Positions 8,820 through 17,006 are shown, counted from the stretch's first letter. The stretch is DNA of 48,511 bases from an uncultured Clostridium sp. (GCA_900548455.1 URKQ01000028.1:1-48511), one strand, 5' to 3'. A program made the numbers and translations. Notes: a model not told the origin generated them from the letters alone.

Positions 8820-8883
8820 GCAATCAACCTTTAAAAGGAATATAATTGAATATATTAAAATTAAGGGTAATAGGGTATATAAA

Positions 8884-9372
8884 ATGAAAATCAATGAAGA
8901 TATAAAATGTAGAAGATTAGTAGAAGATGATTTAAGTGATGTTTTTAATCTTACTAGCAATGAGAAAATTTCACAGTATATGTACTTTAAAAGACATAAA
9001 TCGATAGATGAAGCTAAAGAATTACTTGATAAATACATAAAAAGTGAAGGATATGCTATTTTAATACACAATGAGTTTGCAGGGGTTTTTGTATTTAAAG
9101 AATATGAAAGTGAATATGAATATTCTATGAGTACTTTTTTAAATGAGACTTATTGGAGTAAAGGATATTCAACTGTTATTTTATCTTATATGATGAAATA
9201 TGCAAAAGGAGAGTTAAAGGCAAAAGCACTCGTAGCTTATGTAGTTGAAAAGAATGAGGGGTCAAGAAAGGTTCTTTTAAAGAATGGTTTTAATGAGAGT
9301 AAAGTACTCCATTTTGAGGATCTTCCCTGTGGATTAATCATATATAGAAAAGAATTCTACCAGGGCTTGTAA
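8884..9372 (+). CDS. GNAT-family N-acetyltransferase
   Basis: The protein has 162 residues starting at MKINEDIKCRRLVEDD. It covers a whole GNAT domain: N-terminal RRLVEDDL strand-helix, the acetyl-CoA loop region WSKGYSTVILSYMMKYA (degenerate Q/R-x-x-G-x-G/A signature), then AYVVEKNEGSRKVLLKNGF, the usual C-terminal Asn-Ser-Lys-Gly-Phe-type motif. It should acetylate an amine on a protein, antibiotic or small molecule; the substrate is not readable. The open frame extends 22 codons further upstream, but those residues would overlap the fprA terminator and match nothing, so I start at ATG 8884; the ribosome site there is weak. The stop overlaps the ATG of the truncated MATE gene, suggesting that a deletion brought the two together. 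Confidence 0.85.
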   Translation: MKINEDIKCRRLVEDDLSDVFNLTSNEKISQYMYFKRHKSIDEAKELLDKYIKSEGYAILIHNEFAGVFVFKEYESEYEYSMSTFLNETYWSKGYSTVILSYMMKYAKGELKAKALVAYVVEKNEGSRKVLLKNGFNESKVLHFEDLPCGLIIYRKEFYQGL

Positions 9373-9938
9373 TGATATTTACAAATTGGCAATGCCTTGC
9401 GTATGGAGGAAGTAACGTTGTTGCAGCATACACTGTAATGTCTTATGTTATATATGTTATACAATCTTTAAGTCAAGGCTTAAGCGATGGCATTCAGCCA
9501 ATAATTAGTTATTGTCAAGGAGCAAAAGATAGTAAAGGAATTAAGAAAACTATAAATAAGGCTATTTTATGTGGAATAGGATTATGTGTTGTATATATTA
9601 GTCTTGCTTTAATATTTAAAGATTCAATACCAGTATGGTATGGTACATCTTCTGAGGTTGCAAGCGATGCTAGTACTGCGATTGCTTTAAGTATGATAGC
9701 AGTACCCTTTATTATATTTTCTAGGATAATGACAGGATATCTTTATGCTATAGATGATGCTAAGAGTTCATCTCTATTAGTATATATTGACCCATTATTA
9801 CTATCACCTATTCTATTATTTATTCTTCCAAAACTATGGGGAGTATACGGTATTTGGTTTACATATATAATAGTTCAAATAATACTTTCTATATTAGCTT
9901 TTGTTTTAGTTAAAAGAGATAAAGTTAAAGTAAATTAA
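9372..9938 (+). pseudogene. 3' half of a MATE-family multidrug exporter gene (truncated relic)
   Basis: The 188-residue product matches only the C-terminal half of MATE (NorM-type) exporters, which normally have about 450 residues and 12 membrane helices. Typical C-domain pieces are seen: YGGSNVVAAY near the start, SQGLSDGIQPIISYCQGAKD, and a run of helices ending in Lys-rich KRDKVKVN. Everything from helix 1 to about helix 6 is missing. The first residues join directly to the GNAT stop codon (TAATG overlap), with no separate promoter or good ribosome site. The simplest reading is a deletion that removed the 5' half and any sequence between it and the acetyltransferase gene. A half-transporter that works as a dimer cannot be excluded but is unlikely. 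Confidence 0.8.
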
Positions 9939-9944
9939 TAAAGT

Positions 9945-9972
9945 AAGCTATACAAAAACGTATAGCTTTTTT
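9945..9972 (+). terminator. Intrinsic terminator after the MATE relic
   Basis: AAGCTATAC (9945-9953) and GTATAGCTT (9960-9968) form a perfect 9-bp stem with a 6-base loop, followed by TTTT. Confidence 0.9.
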
Positions 9973-9988
9973 AAGTTGGAATATTTTA

Positions 9989-10018
9989 TTGATACTATAT
10001 ATAAATTAAGTATATAAT
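9989..10018 (+). promoter_or_regulatory. Sigma-A-type promoter of the SPFH/zinc-ribbon/TPM operon
   Basis: TTGATA (9989-9994) and a consensus TATAAT (10013-10018) are spaced by 18 bp, 33 bp upstream of the SPFH gene's ATG. Confidence 0.7.
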
Positions 10019-10050
10019 GAAAATACAGACAATTAAGGAGGAATTGGATT

Positions 10051-11397
10051 ATGGGTTTATTAAAAGCAGGTGTTGGATCACTAAATGGTGTACTAGCTGA
10101 TCAATGGAGAGAATTTTTCTATTGTGAGTCAATGGATGCTAGTGTGCTTGTACAAAAAGGAATAAAGAGAACATCTCGCCGTAGTTCTAATACTAAGGGT
10201 GATAGCAATATAATTTCAAATGGGTCAGTGATAGCTGTAAATGAAGGTCAATGCATGATGATTGTTGAGCAAGGTAAGGTAGTAGAATTTTGTGCAGAGA
10301 CTGGTGAATTTGTATATGATACATCTACAGAGCCAAGTATTTTTTACGGAAAATTAAGTCCAAATATGAAAGCTACTTTTGCTACTATAGGAAAGCGTTT
10401 TACTTTTGGAGGAGATACTGCTAAAGATCAAAGAATATACTATTTCAATACTAAGGAGATAATTGGCAATAGATACGGAACTCCAAGTCCAGTACCATTT
10501 AGAGTTGTAGATAAAAATATAGGACTTGATGTAGATATAGCTATCCGTTGTCATGGTGAGTTTTCTTATAAAATAGATAATCCTATGTTATTTTATACAA
10601 ATGTATGTGGTAATGTAGAAGACGGGTTCACTCGTGATAGAATAGATAGTCAGCTAAAAACTGAGCTTATGACAGCTCTTCAACCAGCTTTTGCAAAAAT
10701 TTCAGAAATGGGCATTAGATATAGCGCTCTTCCAGGTCATACAATGGAACTTGCAGATGCTCTTAACGAAGTTTTGTCTAAAAAATGGAATGAACTTAGA
10801 GGACTTAAGATTGTTTCCTTTGGAGTAAACTCTGTAAAAGCTTCAGAAGAAGACGAAGATATGATTAAACAACTTCAACGTACTGCAACTTTCAGAAATC
10901 CTAATATGGCTGCGGCTCATTTAGTTGGGGCTCAAGCTGAGGCTATGCAAAGTGCAGCTAAAAATGAAGGAGCAGGTGCCTTTGCTGCTTTTGCAGGAGT
11001 GAATTTAGCTGGAGGAGCAGGTGGAATGAATCCTCAAACACTTTTTGCAATGGGAGAAAAAGAACGAAATGAAAATACTAATCAAGGAAGTAATGGTGTA
11101 GAGCAAAGAAAAGAAACAGCTTCAAGTGGGTGGACTTGCTCTTGTGGAACTAGTGGTAATATAGGAAAGTTTTGTATGGAATGTGGAGCTCCTAAGCCAG
11201 CACCTATTGGCTGGACTTGCTCTTGTGGCACTGTTAACAAGGGTAAATTTTGTATGGAGTGTGGAAAGAAGAAACCAGCTGAGGCAAAAGTTTATAAATG
11301 TGATAAATGTGGTTGGGAACCTGAAAATCCAAGCGAACCACCAAAGTTCTGCCCAGAATGTGGAGATAGATTTGACGATAATGATGCAACAACTTAA
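10051..11397 (+). CDS. SPFH-domain protein with three C-terminal zinc ribbons (YdjI-like)
   Basis: The protein has 448 residues. Residues about 20-270 are an SPFH (stomatin/prohibitin/flotillin-type) domain of the 'virion core protein' branch found in B. subtilis YdjI. A helical Ala/Gly-rich stretch follows (about 285-330), then three zinc-ribbon modules: WTCSCGTSGN...FCMECG, WTCSCGTVNKG...FCMECG and YKCDKCGWEP...FCPECG. No membrane segment is visible; SPFH proteins of this branch bind membrane complexes peripherally. The ribosome site AAGGAGGAATT is strong. It is the first gene of an operon with a zinc-ribbon membrane protein and a TPM protein. In B. subtilis the equivalent three genes (ydjGHI) follow pspA and the proteins act with PspA at stressed membranes; no pspA is present in this window. 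Confidence 0.9.
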   Translation: MGLLKAGVGSLNGVLADQWREFFYCESMDASVLVQKGIKRTSRRSSNTKGDSNIISNGSVIAVNEGQCMMIVEQGKVVEFCAETGEFVYDTSTEPSIFYGKLSPNMKATFATIGKRFTFGGDTAKDQRIYYFNTKEIIGNRYGTPSPVPFRVVDKNIGLDVDIAIRCHGEFSYKIDNPMLFYTNVCGNVEDGFTRDRIDSQLKTELMTALQPAFAKISEMGIRYSALPGHTMELADALNEVLSKKWNELRGLKIVSFGVNSVKASEEDEDMIKQLQRTATFRNPNMAAAHLVGAQAEAMQSAAKNEGAGAFAAFAGVNLAGGAGGMNPQTLFAMGEKERNENTNQGSNGVEQRKETASSGWTCSCGTSGNIGKFCMECGAPKPAPIGWTCSCGTVNKGKFCMECGKKKPAEAKVYKCDKCGWEPENPSEPPKFCPECGDRFDDNDATT

Positions 11398-11431
11398 AAT
11401 TTAAAAAGCATTTTAATGGGGGGAAGATTAC

Positions 11432-12514
11432 ATGGAAATTGTAACATATAAATGTCCTTGCTGCGATGGGGCTCTTGAGTTTGGTAGCGATAGTCAAATG
11501 CTTGAGTGTCCATATTGTGAGGGTAAATATACCCTTGAAGCTATAAAAGAATATTATGGTGAAAAGGATGAAAAAGAAGAAGATATAAAATGGAAACCGT
11601 ATACTAGTGAGTCAGGAAATGGTGATTGGAAAGATACTGAACGAGAAGGTATGAAGGTATATATATGTCCTGCTTGTGCAGCGGAGATAATTGCAGATGA
11701 AACAACGGGGGCTACTTCATGTATTTATTGTGGAAACCCAACTATTATTCCAAAGCAGTTTGAAGGATCATTTCGTCCAGATTATATTATTCCATTTAAG
11801 GTTAATAAAGAAGCTGCAATGGAAGCGCTTAAAAAGTTTTGGAATGGGAAAAAGCTTCTACCAAGTTCCTTCAAAAAAGAATATAAAATTGAAGATATAA
11901 AAGGTATATATGTACCATTTTGGCTTTTCGATTGTGATACTCATTCAAATATAAGATATAAGGCAACTAGGACAAAGGTTTGGAGTGATAGTGAGTATAA
12001 ATATAAAAGGACAGACCACTATATGGTTACAAGAGAGGGTAATCTTTCATTTAATAAAGTTCCTGCTGATGGATCTTCTAAGATGGATGATGATTATATG
12101 CAGTCAATTGAACCATTTAACTATAATGAAGCAGTGAATTTTGACATTGCATATTTATCAGGATATTTAGCTGATAAATATGATGTAGATGCTAATTCTA
12201 CTACAGATAAAGTTAATGACAGAATTAAAAATAGTACTAAAACTTTATTTGATAATACAGTTACTGGATATGAAGCGGTTATACCTGAAAATGTGAATAT
12301 AAGGCTTCAACATGGTGATATAAAGTATGCGCTTTTACCAGTATGGATGCTTAATGGTAAGTATAAGGACAAAGTATATACCTTTGCTATGAATGGACAA
12401 ACTGGTAAGTTTATTGGTGAACTACCTACATCTTGGAGTAAGTTTTGGGGATGGTTCTTTGGAATTTTCGCAACCATATTTTTAATTTTACTTAGTGGAT
12501 TATTATTTATATAG
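11432..12514 (+). CDS. Zinc-ribbon protein with C-terminal membrane anchor (YdjG-like)
   Basis: This 360-residue protein begins with a TFIIB-type zinc ribbon (CPCC near residues 8-11, CPYC near 27-30). A second ribbon follows an acidic linker (CPAC near 76-79, CIYC near 94-97). The central region, about residues 110-330, contains FRPDYIIPFKVNKEAAM and YVPFWLFDCDT and corresponds to the body of YdjG-like proteins. A single hydrophobic helix lies at the extreme C-terminus (WGWFFGIFATIFLILLSGLL), so the protein is tail-anchored with a cytoplasmic body. It starts 34 bp after the SPFH gene behind a GGGGGG-type ribosome site, and its end overlaps the upstream open part of the TPM gene frame. The likely role is as membrane partner that recruits the SPFH protein; this is inferred from the B. 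subtilis system. Confidence 0.85.
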   Translation: MEIVTYKCPCCDGALEFGSDSQMLECPYCEGKYTLEAIKEYYGEKDEKEEDIKWKPYTSESGNGDWKDTEREGMKVYICPACAAEIIADETTGATSCIYCGNPTIIPKQFEGSFRPDYIIPFKVNKEAAMEALKKFWNGKKLLPSSFKKEYKIEDIKGIYVPFWLFDCDTHSNIRYKATRTKVWSDSEYKYKRTDHYMVTREGNLSFNKVPADGSSKMDDDYMQSIEPFNYNEAVNFDIAYLSGYLADKYDVDANSTTDKVNDRIKNSTKTLFDNTVTGYEAVIPENVNIRLQHGDIKYALLPVWMLNGKYKDKVYTFAMNGQTGKFIGELPTSWSKFWGWFFGIFATIFLILLSGLLFI

Positions 12515-12530
12515 GAAAGGGGAGATAGAA

Positions 12531-13319
12531 ATGAAGAAATTTTTAACTTGTCTATTAACTCTTTTATTTAGTTTTTGTATTTTTACAACGGCCTTTGCTG
12601 ATGAAAATTTAAAGGTAATAGATAATGGTAATTTATTAAGTGATGAAGAAGAAATCAAATTAAATGATAAAATTAATGAAATAATTGAAAAATATAATTT
12701 TGATATTGTAATATATACAACTGATTCCTGTAGCGGTAAACCAGCATCTACTTTTGCCAACGATGAATTTGATAATGGTGGATACGGAATTGGAGAAAAC
12801 AGAGATGGTATGCTATTTCTTTTAAGCATGGAAGAAAGAGATTGGTATATAGTTACAAATGGTTATGGAAGTACAGCGTTTAATGACTATGGCAGAGATT
12901 ATATTGGTAAGGAAGCTGCTAAGGATTTTAAAGATGCTGATTATTACAAGGGCTTTGAAACAGCTTTATTAAATGCAGATATGTTTTTAAATGAAGCTAA
13001 TACAAATAAGCCATATGGCCCAAAGCATAGAGTAATAAAAGTTAAGAACTATACTCTAGGTAGTGCAATTATAGCTGGAATAATTGCGCTAATATCTGTT
13101 GTTGTAATGAAGGGGAAAATGAAGAATTATAGTCCTCAGAAGTTTGCTCAGGAATATGTAGATAAAGACAGTTTTGAAGTGGTAAATTCTCAAGATATCT
13201 TTATGTATAGTAATGTAAGCAAAACAAGAAGAGCGGAACAATCATCCAATAATGGGGGACACTCCAGTAGTTCAAGTAGTAGTGGATCATCTCGTGGTGG
13301 TAGTGGAGGTAAATTCTAA
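12531..13319 (+). CDS. TPM-domain protein, secreted and membrane-anchored (YdjH-like)
   Basis: This protein has 262 residues. ATG 12531 with AAAGGGGAGAT upstream gives a clean signal peptide (MKKFLTCLLTLLFSFCIF..., cleavage likely after AFA); an in-frame ATG at 12495 inside the previous gene would add 12 residues before it and lacks a good site. Residues about 25-150 are a TPM domain (LLSDEEEIKL, YGIGENRDGMLFLLS, GYGSTAFND), a fold found in extracytoplasmic domains near membranes. A transmembrane helix follows (about 174-195), then a cytoplasmic Ser/Gly-rich tail ending GGSGGKF. It is the last gene of the operon and is followed by a strong terminator. By analogy with YdjH, it probably senses or binds something at the outer membrane face and couples this to the zinc-ribbon and SPFH partners. 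Confidence 0.87.
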   Translation: MKKFLTCLLTLLFSFCIFTTAFADENLKVIDNGNLLSDEEEIKLNDKINEIIEKYNFDIVIYTTDSCSGKPASTFANDEFDNGGYGIGENRDGMLFLLSMEERDWYIVTNGYGSTAFNDYGRDYIGKEAAKDFKDADYYKGFETALLNADMFLNEANTNKPYGPKHRVIKVKNYTLGSAIIAGIIALISVVVMKGKMKNYSPQKFAQEYVDKDSFEVVNSQDIFMYSNVSKTRRAEQSSNNGGHSSSSSSSGSSRGGSGGKF

Positions 13320-13342
13320 TATGAATTTACAAAGCAAATAAT

Positions 13343-13378
13343 AAAAAGTCTGGTGAAAAAATTTTCATCAGACTTTTT
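13343..13378. terminator. Bidirectional terminator after the TPM gene
   Basis: AAAAAGTCTG (13343-13352) and CAGACTTTTT (13369-13378) are perfect repeats; the stem extends inward through GTGAAA/TTTCAT. It separates convergent genes. Confidence 0.9.
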
Positions 13379-13393
13379 AAGTGTATTTACTAA

Positions 13394-13765
13394 TCATATT
13401 ATTATATCTATAATAATGCAAATAATACTTGCTAGGGTAATAGCTGCTGCGGTAATAGCTGGGGTTAAGGTTTTTATACTACTATTATTGAATGGATCGC
13501 TAGGATTTTTGCTATATAGAAAGTGAAAAGTAAATATAGGAAGATTCCCACCCCAACTATTTGAATTAGAGCCTTTAGGAGTGTTGACGATAACTAGAAG
13601 TAAGGCGCCAATTATAATAAATATAATTGAAATAATAAATAGTGAGTCCTTTAAGTTAACATTCTTTACGTTGGATATAAATACAGCTAGTAGAAAAATG
13701 GCAATTACCCAAAGAATAGTAAAACAAAGATATTTAATTAATATATTGAGACGAGTATTTTTCAT
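13394..13765 (-). CDS. Hypothetical small membrane protein
   Basis: The 123-residue protein has three hydrophobic segments: about residues 8-30, 40-60 and 98-122. The loop between the second and third (GSNSNSWGGNLPIF..., then NPSDPFNN) is polar. The ATG at 13765 has a near-perfect ribosome site (AAGGAGGTC, 13774-13766), so it is very likely expressed. It resembles no family I can name; the length and helix pattern are those of many small clostridial envelope proteins. It is monocistronic and convergent with the TPM operon. Confidence 0.68.
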   Translation of the reverse strand: MKNTRLNILIKYLCFTILWVIAIFLLAVFISNVKNVNLKDSLFIISIIFIIIGALLLVIVNTPKGSNSNSWGGNLPIFTFHFLYSKNPSDPFNNSSIKTLTPAITAAAITLASIICIIIDIII

Positions 13766-13957
13766 AAAGACCTCCTTAGATAATAAGTTTTTATAGTATT
13801 GTATGAAAATTATCTATCTATAAATAATACGAAAGAAATTCAAATAAATGTAAAAATATTTTTAAGAAAATCGTAATATTTAGAAGTTAATATTGAGTTA
13901 TTATATATGTACTATATTAAGGCAAGAATAATCACTGACAGTAGAAAGGTGGTACAT

Positions 13958-14491
13958 ATGTTAATAATTATAGATTTGATTGTATTTTTAATATTATATA
14001 GATTTATTTTTTATAAAAAGTGGAGTACAGAGAGTAGAAGTAAATTAATTTTGAAAACAATAATGTTTGTATATATAACTTTAGTACTTTTTGCTACAAT
14101 TTTACCTTTAGATGTAACCTTAAGTACAAATAATTACTTTTTAAATTCAATTAATTTGGAACCCTTTATAGATTATAAAATGCAATATGGAGGAGCCTTA
14201 CGACAAATAATACTAAATATTATAATGTTCATTCCCTTTGGATTTTTATTACCACAAGTAAGTAAAAGAAGATTTATAGGGGTAATGATATTTTCATTAA
14301 TGTTCACACTTTCAATTGAATGCACTCAATTACTAAAGACTTATGTAAGTTTTAGCGGAAGGATATTTGATGTTACGGATATGATAACTAATTTCACAGG
14401 AGGAGTTATAGGGTATATTCTGTATGCAATACTTCGTCCATTGATAAATAAAGTTCATAGCTCAATTTCAAAACGTTATATAAGTAATTAA
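13958..14491 (+). CDS. VanZ-family membrane protein
   Basis: The 177-residue protein has four to five hydrophobic segments. The VanZ signature is clear: FATILPLD near the second helix, then INLEPF, LRQIILNIIMFIPFGFLLP, the Glu in SIECTQLL, and SGRIFDVTDMITNFTGGVIGY. VanZ-like proteins are linked to glycopeptide (teicoplanin) tolerance in one transposon, but most chromosomal copies have no known role. The open frame has an earlier ATG at 13907, but GAAAGGTGG (13943-13951) is correctly placed for ATG 13958, which also starts the first hydrophobic helix. It stands alone and ends at a bidirectional terminator. Confidence 0.88.
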   Translation: MLIIIDLIVFLILYRFIFYKKWSTESRSKLILKTIMFVYITLVLFATILPLDVTLSTNNYFLNSINLEPFIDYKMQYGGALRQIILNIIMFIPFGFLLPQVSKRRFIGVMIFSLMFTLSIECTQLLKTYVSFSGRIFDVTDMITNFTGGVIGYILYAILRPLINKVHSSISKRYISN

Positions 14492-14498
14492 TAAAAGT

Positions 14499-14529
14499 AA
14501 AACCCGCTCTAAATTATAGGGCGGGTTTT
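14499..14529. terminator. Bidirectional terminator between VanZ and flavodoxin genes
   Basis: AAAACCCGC (14499-14507) and GCGGGTTTT (14521-14529) form a perfect 9-bp stem, placed between convergent stop codons. Confidence 0.9.
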
Positions 14530-14532
14530 ATT

Positions 14533-14949
14533 TTATGAATTTATTATATTTTTAGCAAAGGTTACAGCTCCATCAATTTCATTTTTATTTGGATGAGATA
14601 TCTTAAAGAATAAAAATCCACCTTCACAGAGATATTCTTCTTTATCTACATTTATGTTGTTAAAAGTTAAAGCCAATCTTAGTTCCTTTTGAGGAGCTTT
14701 ACGCATTGATGACGTTATTAAAACTACTCTTTTAACTTTTTTATTATTTATAGATTTAGAGAATTCCAAAAGTTCAGGGGCACACTTTCCACCATAAATA
14801 CCGCTTACAATGAAAAGTAAGTCACAGTCTGATATTTCAGGTTTTTCTTCTTTTATGTTATATGCTTTTAGATTTAGGCTATCAGCCATTTGATTAGCAA
14901 TTTTTTTGCTATGTCCTGTCATTGAAGAGTAAATAATAATTGATTCCAT
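14533..14949 (-). CDS. Flavodoxin family protein
   Basis: This small cytoplasmic protein of 138 residues begins MESIIIYSSMTGHSKKIANQMA, the FMN phosphate-binding loop of flavodoxins (here SSMTGHSKKIA). A second loop, IVSGIYGGKCAPEL, corresponds to the 50s/60s loop that covers the isoalloxazine ring. It should act as a one-electron carrier or as a domain-size FMN protein of the same fold. The ATG at 14949 has GGGGGAATAGAAA upstream. It is monocistronic; no reductase partner is adjacent, so the redox partner is unknown. Confidence 0.85.
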   Translation of the reverse strand: MESIIIYSSMTGHSKKIANQMADSLNLKAYNIKEEKPEISDCDLLFIVSGIYGGKCAPELLEFSKSINNKKVKRVVLITSSMRKAPQKELRLALTFNNINVDKEEYLCEGGFLFFKISHPNKNEIDGAVTFAKNIINS

Positions 14950-15055
14950 TTTCTATTCCCCCAGTTTTGTAATCAATAGTATGATTACAGTATATATGGA
15001 ATATTATAACATATATTTCTTTGTTATAAATGAACAATAATAAATATTTAGCTAA

Positions 15056-15322
15056 TTACTTATTAATTGAATCTATGTATTCTTTGGCTTCTTTAAGTCC
15101 GATGCCAGTTTCTTTTCTATATTTTTTTATAGCTTCAACGGTTTTACCTTCCTTAACCAGTTTTTCAACTTCTGGCATGAAAGCTTCTTCTATACCGATT
15201 TTTTTCATTACTGCATTTAAGTTTTTATTTGTTCTTGCAATTTCTGTTTTTATTTCACCCAAAATTATAAGGATTATACCAAACCCAAAAAAAACAAACC
15301 AGGCAAATGTGAGATTATTCAT
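15056..15322 (-). CDS. Membrane-anchored protein with ribosomal L7/L12 C-terminal-like domain
   Basis: The 88-residue protein starts with one transmembrane helix (about residues 5-22), then a short coiled segment (EIARTNKNLNAVMKKIG). The last 40 residues (EVEKLVKEGKTVEAIKKYR, then a GIGLKEAKEYI motif) closely resemble the C-terminal domain of ribosomal protein L7/L12, which carries the IKxxRxxTGLGLKEAK pattern. In the ribosome that domain recruits GTPase factors; here it hangs from the membrane, so its partner is unknown. Such proteins are scattered among Firmicutes. ATG 15322 has GGGAGGGG 5-12 bp upstream. A longer open frame on the plus strand over the same DNA has no ribosome site and was rejected. 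Confidence 0.8.
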   Translation of the reverse strand: MNNLTFAWFVFFGFGIILIILGEIKTEIARTNKNLNAVMKKIGIEEAFMPEVEKLVKEGKTVEAIKKYRKETGIGLKEAKEYIDSINK

Positions 15323-15523
15323 ATTTAAACCCCTCCCAATATAACATATATGCTATGGTTAGCATTACAATATATATGTTATTGCATTTAAATATTACCA
15401 CTGTTAAGTTGTAATTGCAAGTTGTTGCAATAAATGTAAGTATAGCTTTTATAAAAACTATTTTGAATAAAAAAATAGAATGGGGTAATAATATGACTAG
15501 AGCAATTATTGAAGGAGTCAATA

Positions 15524-15622
15524 ATGATAAAGATAAATATTGATTTAGCTGATGTACTAATGACAGTAAGCTTTTTCATTAAATTTATTGAAATTAAAAT
15601 ATCACTAAAGATGATAAAATGA
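15524..15622 (+). CDS. Possible 32-residue membrane peptide
   Basis: A short frame reads MIKINIDLADVLMTVSFFIK followed by a Lys/Ile-rich end. GAAGGAGTC (15511-15519) gives a well spaced ribosome site before ATG 15524. The amphipathic, single-helix character is similar in style to YvrJ-like or holin-like peptides, but no family is assigned. An imperfect hairpin (AAACTC/GAGTTT, 15622-15643) follows. The interval 15323-15808 otherwise contains no gene I can support, only AT-rich DNA and the LuxR terminator. Confidence 0.3.
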   Translation: MIKINIDLADVLMTVSFFIKFIEIKISLKMIK

Positions 15623-15766
15623 AACTCCGATTGAAGAGAGTTTTACTCCTTCTAACATTAGATGAAATTACTTAGTTTTAAATATTTTTATACTTTATTT
15701 TAATTTAGTAGAAAGAATAAAAACTAAGTAATATGAAAATCTAAAGATAATTGTTCGAAAGAAGAG

Positions 15767-15810
15767 GGTTCACATATAATGATTGAAACTCATTGTATGT
15801 GAACCTTTTT
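15767..15810. terminator. Long hairpin terminator at the 3' end of the LuxR gene
   Basis: GGTTCACATATAATGA (15767-15782) pairs with TCATTGTATGTGAACC (15790-15805) with one G-T pair. The T-run (TTTTT, 15806-15810) is on the plus side; the minus side has a weaker T-rich tail. It overlaps the LuxR stop codon region. Confidence 0.7.
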
Positions 15811-16891
15811 ATTTTCCACTTCTAATTTTATATATTAAAGCATTTCTATTATCCACATTAAGTTTTCTAAAGATATTATCCATATGGGTTTTTACGGTGT
15901 TGTAACTAATAACAAGTTCATTTGCAATATCTTTGTTGCTATAGCCCATAAATACTAGATCTACAATTTCCATTTCTCTATTAGTTAATTTGTATTTAGA
16001 ATAATCAAAGGAATTATTAAGAGAAACTGTATTTTTAGCAATGTAAACATAGGTAAAGGATTCAATTCCAAGGCTCACCCTAGTAATAAGGGATGGTACA
16101 ATGGTAATGCTATAATTATTTACATTTCTATACATGGAATTAGATGAAGAATTCTTTTTAAAATTTCCTTCAATAAATAATGTATCTAAGACATATTTAA
16201 CTGGATTAGTAGTTATCTTACCGTTTAGTATATCTAAACAATACTCTTTTGCATGATCATTATAATAACAAATAGAATTATTATTTCTTAAAACTATTAT
16301 TCCCATGGGATTTTGATATGTCAAATCAGTGAAAAGGTTTTCTTTATCAACTAAATCCTTTGTAATAATATAATTATTAAGAGAGGTAGAAATTATCTTG
16401 CTTAATTTTTCAAGAATAGCTATATCTTTTGAAGTAAAGTTTCCACACTCCTTTGGATTAAATACACCTATCCCACCTAATATACTATTTCCTATTCTTA
16501 AAGGCATAGCAATTTCATAATAGAGGTTATCCTTTTTTAGAAAATCCGTATAATATTCTGTGTTTTCAAAATCTTTATAAGGCATAATATCTAAGATGGA
16601 AATAACGCTTTTATTGTATTTATTTGATATTTCACTAGCTGTATGAAATATATCTGTTCTATGGTAATACTCATCATAGGTCTCTGTGAGATAAGGACTT
16701 ATATTTGAAGTTACAGGATTTTTAAATTTCCCCTTTTTATCAGATAAAAAAAATGTTAAGTGATTATAACCAAAAAGGGATGAAAGGTTATTAAGTACAC
16801 TGTTTCTATAATCTCCTTGTAAATCTTGCGACCTTGTTATAAATTCAACGATTTTTTCATAATCGTTAATGTCCAATTCATGATGAATCAT
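15809..16891 (-). CDS. GAF-domain / LuxR-type transcriptional regulator
   Basis: This regulator has 360 residues. The C-terminus (about 297-355) is a LuxR/GerE helix-turn-helix: LTNREMEIVDLVFMGYSNKD, IANELVISYNTVKTHMDNIF. Residues about 10-190 look like a GAF-type sensor domain (SSLFGYNHLTFF, the conserved ILGGIGVFNP strand, then IAILEKLSKIIS), and about 195-290 resembles a divergent PAS-like region. No receiver domain is present, so it is more likely controlled by a ligand than by phosphorylation. It is divergently transcribed from an SDR dehydrogenase gene; a 10-bp inverted repeat lies between the two. The natural inference is control of that gene, perhaps by its substrate. The ribosome site is weak (AAAGGTTG). 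Confidence 0.85.
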   Translation of the reverse strand: MIHHELDINDYEKIVEFITRSQDLQGDYRNSVLNNLSSLFGYNHLTFFLSDKKGKFKNPVTSNISPYLTETYDEYYHRTDIFHTASEISNKYNKSVISILDIMPYKDFENTEYYTDFLKKDNLYYEIAMPLRIGNSILGGIGVFNPKECGNFTSKDIAILEKLSKIISTSLNNYIITKDLVDKENLFTDLTYQNPMGIIVLRNNNSICYYNDHAKEYCLDILNGKITTNPVKYVLDTLFIEGNFKKNSSSNSMYRNVNNYSITIVPSLITRVSLGIESFTYVYIAKNTVSLNNSFDYSKYKLTNREMEIVDLVFMGYSNKDIANELVISYNTVKTHMDNIFRKLNVDNRNALIYKIRSGK

Positions 16892-16964
16892 ATTATAATC
16901 AACCTTTCTAAACTTACATATATACTATTATAACGCAGAAATTGTAAGAATATATAAAAAATAC

Positions 16965-17006
16965 GTAAAAAGTACTAGAAACTTATATAAAAATAATACT
17001 TTTTAC
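16965..17006. promoter_or_regulatory. Inverted-repeat operator candidate between LuxR and SDR genes
   Basis: GTAAAAAGTA (16965-16974) and TACTTTTTAC (16997-17006) are perfect inverted repeats with centres 32 bp apart, about three helical turns, in the divergent promoter region. This is a good candidate for the binding site of the adjacent LuxR-type regulator. Confidence 0.5.
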
